Shown: positions 16,756 to 23,653 of the stretch, in pieces
Layout: each line of letters starts with the position of its first letter
How positions within the stretch are numbered: position 1 is the stretch's first letter
DNA from: Candidatus Doudnabacteria bacterium RIFCSPHIGHO2_02_FULL_42_25
Lineage (GTDB): Bacteria > Patescibacteria > Doudnabacteria > UBA920 > O2-02-FULL-48-8
Direction of reading: 5' to 3'
DNA length: 64,000 bases
Assembly: GCA_001777665.1 (NCBI GenBank)
Contig: MFEQ01000006.1
Coordinates: forward strand, 262,956 to 326,955
Notes under the pieces: model-generated
Told to the model about the DNA's origin: nothing
Seen by the model: the letters and a program-made list of their open reading frames with translations, nothing else
Databases searched by the model: none
Program-made: the position numbers and the translations under genes

Positions 16756-16793
16756 GTATTCGTGATCCTTGTTACGTGATCCGTGTTACGGGA

Positions 16794-17444
16794 TTAAAAA
16801 TTATATGCTGGTCTGGAAGTAAAAAATTTAAATTCAGTTAATGGCAGGGCTCGGACAAAGACTTTTCCGATGATATCTTTTTCCGGTAAAACGCCCCAGT
16901 CCCTAGAATCTGAAGATGCAAGCCTGTTATCGCCCATTACAAAGTATTCGCCAGCTCCAAGAGTTAGAATCTTACTCCCACCGAGTAATACTGTATCTTG
17001 CTCATAAGTCATGCTTTGGTTGGGTAGATATTTTTCATCGAGTGCAACTCCGTCGGGGTGTTCATCGTTATAAATGATTACCTTGCCATTCTGCAACTGA
17101 AGTTTTTCACCAGGTAAGACGATTATTCGCTTGATAAAAAATTGGTTTTCGTCTTTCGGGTAACGCATAACGATGACATCACCGCGTTTGGGGTCTCCAA
17201 AGTTGTAGGATAATTCATCTATAATCAAATACTCACCATCTTGGAAATTCGGGACCATGGACGATCCAGAGACGATAAAGGGCTGGAATACAAAATAACG
17301 AATCGGGATAATAATTACAAGGGCAACCAATACAATTTTCAGAAAATCCCAAATTAATAAGGCTGTGGCAGTAAAACCACCAAAGAAATTTCGATTTTTA
17401 GATGTTTTTTCTGTTTGATTGTCTGAATTTTGTTGAGTTGTCAT
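16794..17444 (-). CDS. lepB: Signal peptidase I
   Basis: Membrane serine protease removing Sec signal peptides. One N-terminal membrane segment (IVLVALVIIIPIRYFVFQPF) is followed by the catalytic serine in SGSSMVPNFQDGEYLI, the catalytic lysine in FFIKRIIVLPGEKL, and the box MGDNRLASSDSRDWG. I start at the ATG at 17444 (MTTQQNSDNQ, 216 residues), since the upstream extension would run into the tRNA at 17454-17654. It is the Ser-Lys bacterial type, distinct from the Ser-His type at 50730-51194. Confidence 0.93.
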   Translation of the reverse strand: MTTQQNSDNQTEKTSKNRNFFGGFTATALLIWDFLKIVLVALVIIIPIRYFVFQPFIVSGSSMVPNFQDGEYLIIDELSYNFGDPKRGDVIVMRYPKDENQFFIKRIIVLPGEKLQLQNGKVIIYNDEHPDGVALDEKYLPNQSMTYEQDTVLLGGSKILTLGAGEYFVMGDNRLASSDSRDWGVLPEKDIIGKVFVRALPLTEFKFFTSRPAYNF

Positions 17445-17508
17445 AAATTTATCTGGTGGATCCGGATGGATTTGAACCATCGGCCTTTTGGATGTGAACC
17501 GAACGCTC

Positions 17509-17633
17509 CCCGCCTGCCACGCCTAATTAAATTTCTTGGTGGACGATAGTGGATTCGAACCACTGACCTCGTCGATGTGAACGACGCACTCTAACCAGCT
17601 GAGCTAATCGTCCAAGATGGCATGGCGGGCAGG
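17509..17633. repeat. Palindromic element carrying a tRNA, inserted in a tRNA D-loop
   Basis: Ends are CCCGCCTGCCACGCC (17509-17523) and GGCATGGCGGGCAGG (17619-17633). These are identical to the arms of the 51-bp elements in topA, uvrA and uvrC, where the arms enclose 21 bp. Here they enclose 95 bp, including a complete tRNA-Val gene. In the transcript 14 of 15 arm positions can pair, including two G-U pairs. Confidence 0.85.
17537..17613 (-). tRNA. tRNA-Val (CAC), nested inside another tRNA gene
   Basis: Complete 77-nt cloverleaf with encoded CCA. Acceptor GGACGAT / ATCGTCC; D-arm GCTC, AGCTGGTTA, GAGT; anticodon arm CGTCG, TTCACAT, CGACG with anticodon CAC (reads GUG); variable AGGTC; T-arm AGTGG, TTCGAAT, CCACT. 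All stems pair, allowing one G-U in the D-stem. It sits between the arms of the palindromic element that interrupts the outer tRNA. The outer gene has the same seven-base anticodon loop. Confidence 0.93.
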
Positions 17634-17658
17634 TAACCCCTGAGCTACGGATCCAAAC

Positions 17659-17898
17659 TTAGATGCGTCCTTTTAAAAATCTTCGGCCAAAACCGGTTTT
17701 AAAATACTTTTCTCGTTTAATAGCATTCTCTTTGCTCAAACAGGCCTCGTAATATACTAATTCAAACGGGATTCTAGCCTTTGTTGCTTCGACTAAACCT
17801 TTATTATGCTTATCTACTCGTTCTTGCAAATCAACAGTCCAGCCTATATAAAGCTTTAAATCTTTAAGACTTTTTAGTACATAAGTATAGTAAAACAT
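17659..17898 (-). CDS. Small GIY-YIG nuclease-domain protein
   Basis: 79 residues of the UPF0213/URI type: YYTYVLKSLKDLKLYIGWT carries the GIY-YIG-equivalent motif (YTY...YIG), followed by LQERVDKHNKG, LVYYEACLSKENAIKREKYF and a basic end GFGRRFLKGRI. The arginine and the glutamate of ENAIKRE fit the catalytic set. The stop is 5 bp from the 5' end of the interrupted outer tRNA. The ATG directly follows a tRNA 5' remnant (17899-17989). Members of this family are common short free-standing genes in Patescibacteria; tight placement between two damaged tRNA genes suggests integration at or movement with tRNAs. Confidence 0.85.
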   Translation of the reverse strand: MFYYTYVLKSLKDLKLYIGWTVDLQERVDKHNKGLVEATKARIPFELVYYEACLSKENAIKREKYFKTGFGRRFLKGRI

Positions 17899-17989
17899 AA
17901 CGCTCTAACCAGCTGCCCGCCCGCCATCGCAAGCCTGACACTTACGCTTTATAACTTGCTCAGGCGTTGCGGGCGGGAGCTAACCGCCC
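17899..17989 (-). pseudogene. tRNA 5' remnant with palindromic insertion
   Basis: Minus strand: GGGCGGTTAGCTC (17977-17989) is a tRNA acceptor strand plus the first half of the D-stem. After a 62-bp palindromic insert it continues AGCTGGTTAGAGCGTT (17899-17914), completing the D-arm. The tRNA then stops in the anticodon stem, where the GIY-YIG ATG begins. No matching 3' half ending in ACCGCCC was found. This is therefore a truncated tRNA whose D-loop also received a palindromic element. Confidence 0.65.
17915..17976. repeat. Palindromic repeat, 62-bp GCAAGCCTGACAC family
   Basis: Begins GCCCGCCCGCCATCGCAAGC and ends GCTCAGGCGTTGCGGGCGG. It shares the internal GCAAGCCTGACAC and the 62-bp length with the element at 18049-18110. 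The ends resemble those of the 51-bp family. Confidence 0.75.
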
Positions 17990-18048
17990 ACTGCATTGAT
18001 TTAACGACTAGTCTTTACAGCTTAGCAGAGACCCCGCATTGAGATCAA

Positions 18049-18110
18049 CCTGCCCGCCTTCGCAAGCCTGACACAAATGCTTAAGGCTTGCTCAGAGCGT
18101 TGCAGGCGGG
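18049..18110. repeat. Palindromic repeat supplying a -35 to the LCP gene
   Basis: Begins CCTGCCCGCCTTCGCAAGCC and ends GCTCAGAGCGTTGCAGGCGGG; same family as 17915-17976. Its right edge contributes TTGCAG (18100-18105), which is 18 bp from TATAAT (18124-18129), forming a plausible promoter for the downstream LCP gene. Confidence 0.7.
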
Positions 18111-18129
18111 TACTGATTTCGAGTATAAT
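18100..18129 (+). promoter_or_regulatory. Promoter of the LCP gene
   Basis: -35 TTGCAG (18100-18105), 18-bp spacer, -10 TATAAT (18124-18129). The start codon at 18153 is about 17 nt past the expected +1. The -35 lies within a palindromic repeat. Confidence 0.5.
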
Positions 18130-18152
18130 TACAAAGCGAATGTAAAAAACTG

Positions 18153-19643
18153 ATGAACTATATGAACGACTTTCCTGAACTTCAACAACAATACGCCCCC
18201 TCACACCCCAAACGCCATCGTCGTCGATGGAAATGGGTGGTTTTAATTCTGATCATTCTCGGGATAGCAGGAGGGGTCGCTTTCAAATACCTAACTCAAG
18301 CAAATCAAATTTTTACGGGCGACAAAAATATCTTTGCCCGGATCGGAAATTTGCTCCTAAGCCCGGATAAGGAATTGATTGGAGAGTCGAATGGTCAAAT
18401 CAATATTCTTTTGATGGGAATCGGAGGCCCCGGACACGAGGGAGCGCTTCTCACTGACACCATGCTCGTTGCGAACATCAATATACAGACCAACGAAGTG
18501 GTGCTCACCAATATTCCTCGAGACTTTATGGTGGATCTCCCGAAATATCGGTTACAAAAAATTAATGCAGCTTATGCGTATGCCGAGCGAGATAATCCTG
18601 GGACTGGAGGAGAAGCTGCAATCGATGAAATCGAAGCCGTAACTGGACTTGAGATCCCCTACTACGCTGTGATTGACTTCAAAGGGTTTGTGAAAGGAGT
18701 GGATGATGTGGGCGGGCTGGATATTACGATTGACCGCACCTTTACTGATGCTTTCTATCCTGATTACAAAAATGGTTATCTCGCCCCAGTGACTTTTACT
18801 AAAGGGCCGGAACACATGAATGGCGAACGGGCCTTGATTTTTGCCCGTTCCAGAAAAGGTAATAATAATGAAGGCTCGGATTTTGCCCGCAGCGAACGAC
18901 AGAAAAAAATTCTGGTCGCCTTCAAAGAAAAAGTTTTTGCTTTAAAATTAAATGACCTCAAAACATTAAATAATCTCCTCGGGGCTTTTACTGATAACTT
19001 TCGAACTAATATGGAACCTCATGAGCTAAAAAGGCTCACCGATCTGGGTAGTAAAATCCAAGAACAATCAGTCTATTCATTTTCGCTCGAACCTGATGGG
19101 GAATTAGTTTGCTCGGCTCTAATTGATTTAGCCACTGGGAAGCCACCAGTGCCGATCGCTGTCCCGCCAACGCCTACACCTCCGCCAGCTGGCGGACCAA
19201 CTCCAACCCCCAGCCCGTCTCCATCGCCAACGCCTACACCTGAAGAAGAACCAGAACTAGACAACCCATCGACGACAGCCTACGTCGTCATCCCGTGTGT
19301 GGGCAAAACTCTAGCTGACATCCATACCCATCTCAAAGATTCTATTTATTTCGCCAAACTCAAAAAAGAATCAGCAATTGTTGAGATACAAAATTCTACA
19401 GGCAAAACTGGATTGGCTAACTCACTTTTCGGCACCCTGACCAACCTCGGGTTTGAGATTAAATTCACTTCTTTCACGGGTAAAGTCCCGCTCGAGCAGT
19501 CAATTATCTATGACAACTCCCATGGGGGCAAGCCCAACACGCTAGAATATTTAAATTCAAATTATAAGCTAACTATCTCCGACGTTAACTACACCGGCTC
19601 TACAGCTGATTTTGTGATAATATTAGGGAAGGATGCTCTCTAA
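18153..19643 (+). CDS. LytR-CpsA-Psr family wall-polymer transferase
   Basis: LCP enzymes attach anionic polymers or glycans to peptidoglycan from lipid carriers. The 496-residue protein has a basic N-terminus (PKRHRRRWKW) and one membrane segment (about residues 27-45). The LCP domain shows NILLMGIGGPGHEGALLTDT, VLTNIPRDFMVDLP, INAAYAYAE, VDDVGGLDITID and GERALIFARSRKGNNNEGSD with the key arginines. A proline-rich linker around residues 330-370 includes PPPAGG, encoded by the TCCGCCAGCTGGCGGA palindrome (19181-19196). A LytR C-terminal domain follows (VEIQNSTGKTGLANSLFGTL). Its stop lies 7 bp before the der start, so they may be coexpressed. Confidence 0.92.
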   Translation: MNYMNDFPELQQQYAPSHPKRHRRRWKWVVLILIILGIAGGVAFKYLTQANQIFTGDKNIFARIGNLLLSPDKELIGESNGQINILLMGIGGPGHEGALLTDTMLVANINIQTNEVVLTNIPRDFMVDLPKYRLQKINAAYAYAERDNPGTGGEAAIDEIEAVTGLEIPYYAVIDFKGFVKGVDDVGGLDITIDRTFTDAFYPDYKNGYLAPVTFTKGPEHMNGERALIFARSRKGNNNEGSDFARSERQKKILVAFKEKVFALKLNDLKTLNNLLGAFTDNFRTNMEPHELKRLTDLGSKIQEQSVYSFSLEPDGELVCSALIDLATGKPPVPIAVPPTPTPPPAGGPTPTPSPSPSPTPTPEEEPELDNPSTTAYVVIPCVGKTLADIHTHLKDSIYFAKLKKESAIVEIQNSTGKTGLANSLFGTLTNLGFEIKFTSFTGKVPLEQSIIYDNSHGGKPNTLEYLNSNYKLTISDVNYTGSTADFVIILGKDAL

Positions 19644-19650
19644 TATTCAT

Positions 19651-20973
19651 ATGAAAACTCCACTGGTCGCGATTATAGGCCTACCGAATTCAGGTAAGTC
19701 GACATTATTTAATAAAATTCTGGGACGAAGGGCGGCTTTAACTTACCCTGAAGCTGGGACGACCAGGGATCGCGCCTATGGCCTTTCTGATTGGAATGGC
19801 CTTTCTTTTATTTTAATTGATACTGCTGGTATCGACATTCGAGCGAATTCTGATCTTGAAAAAAATGTTCAAAAGCAAACCCAGATCGCGAAAGACGAAG
19901 CAGATCTAATTTTACTCCTCGTCGATGGCAAAACTCCGCTTGGTTCCAAAGATCTCCAGGTTGGGGCTGATCTTAATCGCTCCGGTAAAGTCATAGTGTT
20001 AGCGGCGAATAAAATAGATGCCCGCAATACAAAAATTGAAGCACTAGCCTCTGAATATCAAAAATTAGGATTGGGAGATCCCCTCCTTGTGTCCGCAGTC
20101 AACGGCACTGGAGTCGGAGATTTACTCGACCAAGTTGTCGAAAAACTAAAAGCCGCTGGATTTGGCCTTCAAACAGATGACAATTCTGGGATCCGAGTCG
20201 CTTTTGTCGGCAAACCAAATGTCGGGAAATCTTCACTGATCAATGCTCTGATCAAACAAGAACGGCTCCTCGTCCATGACCAAGCAGGAACTACGCGCTC
20301 AGTAGTCGAAATCCCATTTACACACGAAGGCCAAGATTTTATTTTGCTGGATACTGCAGGAATCAAAAAGAAATGGCAGCAGGATTCTGATGTCGCAGCT
20401 GCTGCAGCTTTTCAATCCATTCGGACTATTACTCAAACCGATGTGGTATTTTTCGTCATTGATGCGACCACTGAAATCACCACCCAAGACCAGTCCATCT
20501 CCTCGGATATTCTCGACGCCGGTAAAGCTGTGGTTTTGATTTTGAATAAAATTGATAAATTATCCAAAGAAAACCAAAATAAGTTTGTCGATAATCTCCC
20601 AAACTATCTCCCCCAAATGTGGTATGTACCTGTGATTTTTACATCAGCCACTGCTGGTACAGGTATGGATCTTTTGTTAAAATTTGCTAAGGATGTGCTG
20701 GATACTTCCAAGAAACAGATAGATCAAACCGAACTTGATGATTTCTTACAAAAAATTCTGGCTGAAAATATGCCTGGTAAAATGGAAGACCAAAGAGAGC
20801 CAAAAATTTTCTCTCTCAGGCAAATCGGCATTCTCCCCCCAACTTTCAAACTGACTGTAAACTTCCCAGCGGCTATTGCCGAAAGCTGGAAACGCTGGTT
20901 TGAAAAACAGTTTCGCTTGAAATTTGGCTACGAAGGCACCCCAGTATTAATGCGTTACTTTAGAAAAGTATGA
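19651..20973 (+). CDS. der: Ribosome-assembly GTPase Der (EngA)
   Basis: Two tandem G domains followed by a KH-like C-terminal domain, acting in 50S maturation. First domain: AIIGLPNSGKSTLFNKI, DTAGID, NKID. Second domain: VAFVGKPNVGKSSLINALI, DTAGIKKKW, NKIDKL. I chose the ATG at 19651 (MKTPLVAIIGLP), which matches the family. An upstream in-frame ATG at 19633, overlapping the LCP gene, adds six residues. The stop overlaps the pth start by 4 bp (ATGA), indicating translational coupling. Confidence 0.93.
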   Translation: MKTPLVAIIGLPNSGKSTLFNKILGRRAALTYPEAGTTRDRAYGLSDWNGLSFILIDTAGIDIRANSDLEKNVQKQTQIAKDEADLILLLVDGKTPLGSKDLQVGADLNRSGKVIVLAANKIDARNTKIEALASEYQKLGLGDPLLVSAVNGTGVGDLLDQVVEKLKAAGFGLQTDDNSGIRVAFVGKPNVGKSSLINALIKQERLLVHDQAGTTRSVVEIPFTHEGQDFILLDTAGIKKKWQQDSDVAAAAAFQSIRTITQTDVVFFVIDATTEITTQDQSISSDILDAGKAVVLILNKIDKLSKENQNKFVDNLPNYLPQMWYVPVIFTSATAGTGMDLLLKFAKDVLDTSKKQIDQTELDDFLQKILAENMPGKMEDQREPKIFSLRQIGILPPTFKLTVNFPAAIAESWKRWFEKQFRLKFGYEGTPVLMRYFRKV

Positions 20974-21524
20974 CTATCATCATCGGCCTCGGCAATCCAG
21001 GGAAGCAATACGAAAACACCCGACACAGCTTCGGGTTTCGGGTTTTGGATTTTCTAGTCGGGCGCCGTAGCCTTGGCGAAGGCGGCTGGGATGAAAAATA
21101 TTCTAGTAAATTTATCAAGCTTGAAGATGTAATTTTGGCCAAACCGCAAACTTTCATGAATAAAAGCGGTGAAGCAGTAAAAGAAATTTTAAAATACTAC
21201 GATAATGCACAACTGATTGTTATCCATGACGAATTAGATTTGCCACTGGGTAGCATTCGAGTCCAAAAAGATATTTCTGCTGCTGGGCACAATGGCGTAC
21301 AATCAATTATCGATGAGTTGGGAACCAAAGATTTTATCCGAATCAGACTCGGTATCGATAATCCTCAAACGCGCGGCCAAATTCCTGGTGATGATTTTGT
21401 TTTACAAAAGTTCACTGAACAAGAAGAACAAATCGTCAACGAAGTTTTAGAAATAACCAAAACGGCTATCGAAACCTTGCAGACTGAAGGCTTTGATATG
21501 GCCCAGTCAAAATTTAACGGCTAG
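20970..21524 (+). CDS. pth: Peptidyl-tRNA hydrolase
   Basis: Releases peptides from peptidyl-tRNA. 184 residues: IIGLGNPGKQYENTRHSFGF with the catalytic histidine, KPQTFMNKSGEAV, and VIHDELDLPLG followed by AAGHNGVQSI. An unusual segment, GRRSLGEGGW (about residues 32-41), is encoded by CGCCGTAGCCTTGGCGAAGG, a short palindrome-like insert at 21063-21089 that keeps the frame. It follows der with a 4-bp overlap and is followed by a strong hairpin terminator. Confidence 0.95.
   Translation: MTIIIGLGNPGKQYENTRHSFGFRVLDFLVGRRSLGEGGWDEKYSSKFIKLEDVILAKPQTFMNKSGEAVKEILKYYDNAQLIVIHDELDLPLGSIRVQKDISAAGHNGVQSIIDELGTKDFIRIRLGIDNPQTRGQIPGDDFVLQKFTEQEEQIVNEVLEITKTAIETLQTEGFDMAQSKFNG
21063..21089. repeat. 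In-frame palindrome-like insert in pth
   Basis: GCCGTAGCCTTGGCGAAGGC with flanking G/C bases, adding about nine residues (RRSLGEGG) where the family usually has a short loop. Only one copy was seen in the window, so repeat status rests on its palindromic form and in-frame position. Confidence 0.4.
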
Positions 21525-21540
21525 CTTATTTATCAAAGCA

Positions 21541-21570
21541 AAAGGCCAGCTCCTTGCGGGGCTGGCCTTT
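21541..21570. terminator. Bidirectional hairpin terminator
   Basis: AAAGGCCAGC / GCTGGCCTTT with a CCTTGCGGG-type loop lies between pth (plus) and the small minus-strand gene at 21597, serving both. Confidence 0.75.
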
Positions 21571-21596
21571 CAAATTCTTTCGAGCTAGACGGCGAC

Positions 21597-21785
21597 TTAC
21601 ATCGCCGGCGGGTAGTACGGCCGACCGTTGACGAGGCGTTGCGGCACTTTTTTTTGTGTCGCTACATCGCGCCGACCGTCAGTATTGTTCTTTTCACGTT
21701 GGTTGCGTCGGTAGAGCACATCCGACGCGCTACCATTGGGACGGACAGCTTTGTCCTCCCGACTACTGGACATGTTGTTGCTCAC
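21597..21785 (-). CDS. Small hypothetical protein
   Basis: 62 residues, very polar and basic: SSSREDKAVRPNGSASDVLY, RRNQREKNNTDGRRDVAT, ending RPYYPPAM. No family recognised. A GGAGGATCGA Shine-Dalgarno precedes a GTG start, and a hairpin terminator follows, which supports a real gene. Composition matches the single-gene cassettes at 4.4-12 kb rather than the neighbouring pth and dprA. Low complexity suggests a disordered, possibly nucleic-acid-binding peptide; that is inference. Confidence 0.5.
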   Translation of the reverse strand: MSNNMSSSREDKAVRPNGSASDVLYRRNQREKNNTDGRRDVATQKKVPQRLVNGRPYYPPAM

Positions 21786-21894
21786 TCGATCCTCCGAAAC
21801 GACGACGATAAGGTTAAGAACGTAGCCCCTCTGGGATCGGGACCGATTCTTTCATGCCTGTCTGGGGGCAGGCGAGGTTGGGGGTCTTACGAGG

Positions 21895-22101
21895 CTAGGA
21901 GTTGCTTCCTTCCGGTCGCACCATGTCGAGGTCGAAGAATGTCCTTGCTGCATCCAGTGACGTGGTTCTGGTTGTCACTGGTGCCAGCTGATCATCCACC
22001 GCGATGCCGGTGAAGATACGCTGCGCCATGGGCGGTATCCCAAGATAAACCGGGGTTTCCGCTTTGCGAACAAGCCTTGGTGGACCTAAGTTTTCTTTCA
22101 T
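21895..22101 (-). CDS. Small hypothetical protein
   Basis: 68 residues: MKENLGPPRLVRKAETPVYL, then PPMAQRIFTGIAVDDQLAPV. No family recognised, no signal or membrane segment. CGGAG lies about 10 nt before the ATG. It is 109 bp upstream of the gene at 21597-21785 in the same direction, so the two may form one transcript. G+C-rich cassette-like codons. Confidence 0.45.
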   Translation of the reverse strand: MKENLGPPRLVRKAETPVYLGIPPMAQRIFTGIAVDDQLAPVTTRTTSLDAARTFFDLDMVRPEGSNS

Positions 22102-22549
22102 CCCCAGACTCCGATATTCAATTGTCCTATTGTTCTAGTCGACGTACCACCCAACATGGGTAGTTTCGCGCTCGCTTTCCCTCCTTAGGGTTTGCGATCT
22201 TTAGTTCAAAAAAATTTTGAAACAAAAACCGAAAACCCAATTCCATATATCCCAGAAGCGAGGTACTTGGTAAAATTAACTCGCGCAGGACGACGGTCCG
22301 AGCGCGTAGGCCAAAAATTCAGCAGAATTTTATGGCCGGTAATTTTACCAACGTACCGAGCGTAATATTCTTGACCCCACCTCCGAGTGTTGGACTAGTC
22401 CGGAAAACCGTACCGGCCCAAACTTGAGGTTACTAGGAAACAATAGGAGGGATGCTGCTTCCATTCACCACTCATGAGGTAGGATGAAGAATACTACTGG
22501 TTGTATTGTTAATGATACGAATATATAATAATAGCACAAAATCACCCTC
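22102..22549. other. Gene-free stretch with a palindromic element and dprA promoter
   Basis: No convincing gene. It contains the 85-bp MITE-like palindrome (22267-22351) and TATAAT-like sequence shortly before the dprA GTG (ATATATAATAATAG, 22521-22534). An AGGAGGG at 22446-22452 touches an ATG opening only an 11-codon frame. RNase P RNA and tmRNA hallmarks were looked for and not seen. Confidence 0.5.
22267..22351. repeat. MITE-like 85-bp palindromic element, copy 1
   Basis: Terminal inverted repeats TTGGTAAAATTA / TAATTTTACCAA enclose two hairpins: CTCGCGCAGGACGACGGTCC with GAGCGCG, and AAAATTCAGCAGAATTTT. The whole is repeated in reverse orientation at 42047-42129 with scattered substitutions. 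Flanking GGTAC / GTACC extends the symmetry at this site. It encodes no protein. Confidence 0.85.
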
Positions 22550-23653
22550 GTGTCAACACTCAATCTATTAGACGAAAAAATCTACGGAAACGCACTAAAT
22601 TTGATTCCAGCATTGGGTCCAGTCAATTTAACCAAGCTTCTCAACTACTGTGGGGGTTTTCTCAAGGCCTGGAATGCTGATGGACAAGATTATTTCAACG
22701 CTGGGATCTCGCCGAAAACTGTCGATAAGATTATAACAGATAAACAAAAAATCAATCCAGAGCAATCATTCGCCGAAACTACTCGAAGACAAATCGAAAT
22801 TTTGCTGATTTCTGAAAAATCGTATCCGCAATTGCTAAAAGAAATTATTCCGGCGCCACCTCTGCTTTATGTCCGCGGCAATAAAAAAGTTTTGAATTCG
22901 CTAACAGTCGCTGTAGTCGGCACACGCAAAATCTCGAGCTACGGCACGATGGCTTGTGAAGAAATTACACTCGGTCTCACAAACAGTGGCATGACGATTG
23001 TTTCTGGACTAGCATACGGCGCCGACGCTGTAGCTCTCCAGACAGTAGTTGATAATCGTGGTAAAGGCATCGCCGTGCTGGCTTCTGATCTCAACGACAC
23101 GAGTATTGCGCCGCGGTCAAATTTTAATCTAGCTCAAAAAATCCTAGAAAAAGGGTGTCTGGTTTCTGAATACCCGCTGGGCTACAGCGTACAAAAACAA
23201 AATTTCCCTATTCGTAATCGAATCATTTCTGGTTTAAGCCTCGGCACACTAGTTGTCGAAGCTGACATCGAAAGTGGAGCGCTGATCACGGCTAATTATA
23301 GTTTAGAACAAAATCGGGAAGTATTCGCTATACCCGGATCTATTTTTTCACCAACCAGTCGGGGCACGAATCAGCTCATCAAATCCGGAGCGAAAGTCGT
23401 GACTTCGGCCAATGATATTTTGGAAGAGCTGAATTTAGACACTGAAATTGTGGAGGCTCAAACCAACAATATCGAAATTACAGAAATCGAAAGCAAAATT
23501 CTGGAATTGCTTTCAAAAATCCCGATTCATATCGATGAGATTATCAAATCTGCACAGGTCAATCCAGCGATCATCAGTGCGAATTTGACTCTGTTGGAAA
23601 TAAAAGGCCGGATAAAAAATCTCGGAGGCGCGAAGTATGTTAAAATTCGTTAG
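22550..23653 (+). CDS. dprA: DNA-processing protein DprA
   Basis: Loads RecA on incoming single-stranded DNA during natural transformation. 367 residues starting at GTG. The Rossmann-like DprA domain shows VAVVGTRKISSYG, VSGLAYGADAVA, FPIRNRIISGLS, VVEADIESGALITA and FAIPGSIFSPTSRGTNQLI. A helix-hairpin-helix-like N-terminus and a C-terminal winged helix (LLSKIPIHIDEIIKSAQV) flank it. It overlaps the next gene by 17 bp. With the prepilin gene at 46.6 kb it is consistent with DNA uptake. Confidence 0.93.
   Translation: MSTLNLLDEKIYGNALNLIPALGPVNLTKLLNYCGGFLKAWNADGQDYFNAGISPKTVDKIITDKQKINPEQSFAETTRRQIEILLISEKSYPQLLKEIIPAPPLLYVRGNKKVLNSLTVAVVGTRKISSYGTMACEEITLGLTNSGMTIVSGLAYGADAVALQTVVDNRGKGIAVLASDLNDTSIAPRSNFNLAQKILEKGCLVSEYPLGYSVQKQNFPIRNRIISGLSLGTLVVEADIESGALITANYSLEQNREVFAIPGSIFSPTSRGTNQLIKSGAKVVTSANDILEELNLDTEIVEAQTNNIEITEIESKILELLSKIPIHIDEIIKSAQVNPAIISANLTLLEIKGRIKNLGGAKYVKIR

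Larger units (their letters stand above)
17454..17654 (-). tRNA. tRNA-Val-like (CAC) gene interrupted in the D-loop
   Basis: On the minus strand the acceptor GGATCCG (17648-17654) pairs perfectly with CGGATCC (17458-17464), followed by A and an encoded CCA. The D-arm is GCTC, AGGGGTTA, GAGC once the 125-bp insert 17509-17633 is removed. The anticodon arm is TTCGG, TTCACAT, CCAAA (anticodon CAC, one C-A mismatch); the T-arm is GATGG, TTCAAAT, CCATC. Without the insert the molecule is exactly 76 nt and canonical. The insert begins and ends with 15-bp palindrome arms and contains a second tRNA gene. It may be a pseudogene, or a two-piece tRNA held by the arms. Confidence 0.8.

Noticed and set aside
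22102..22549. RNase P RNA or tmRNA gene
   Set aside because: Structured-looking, but the conserved cores of both RNAs were not found on either strand. The main structure is a palindromic element repeated at 42 kb.
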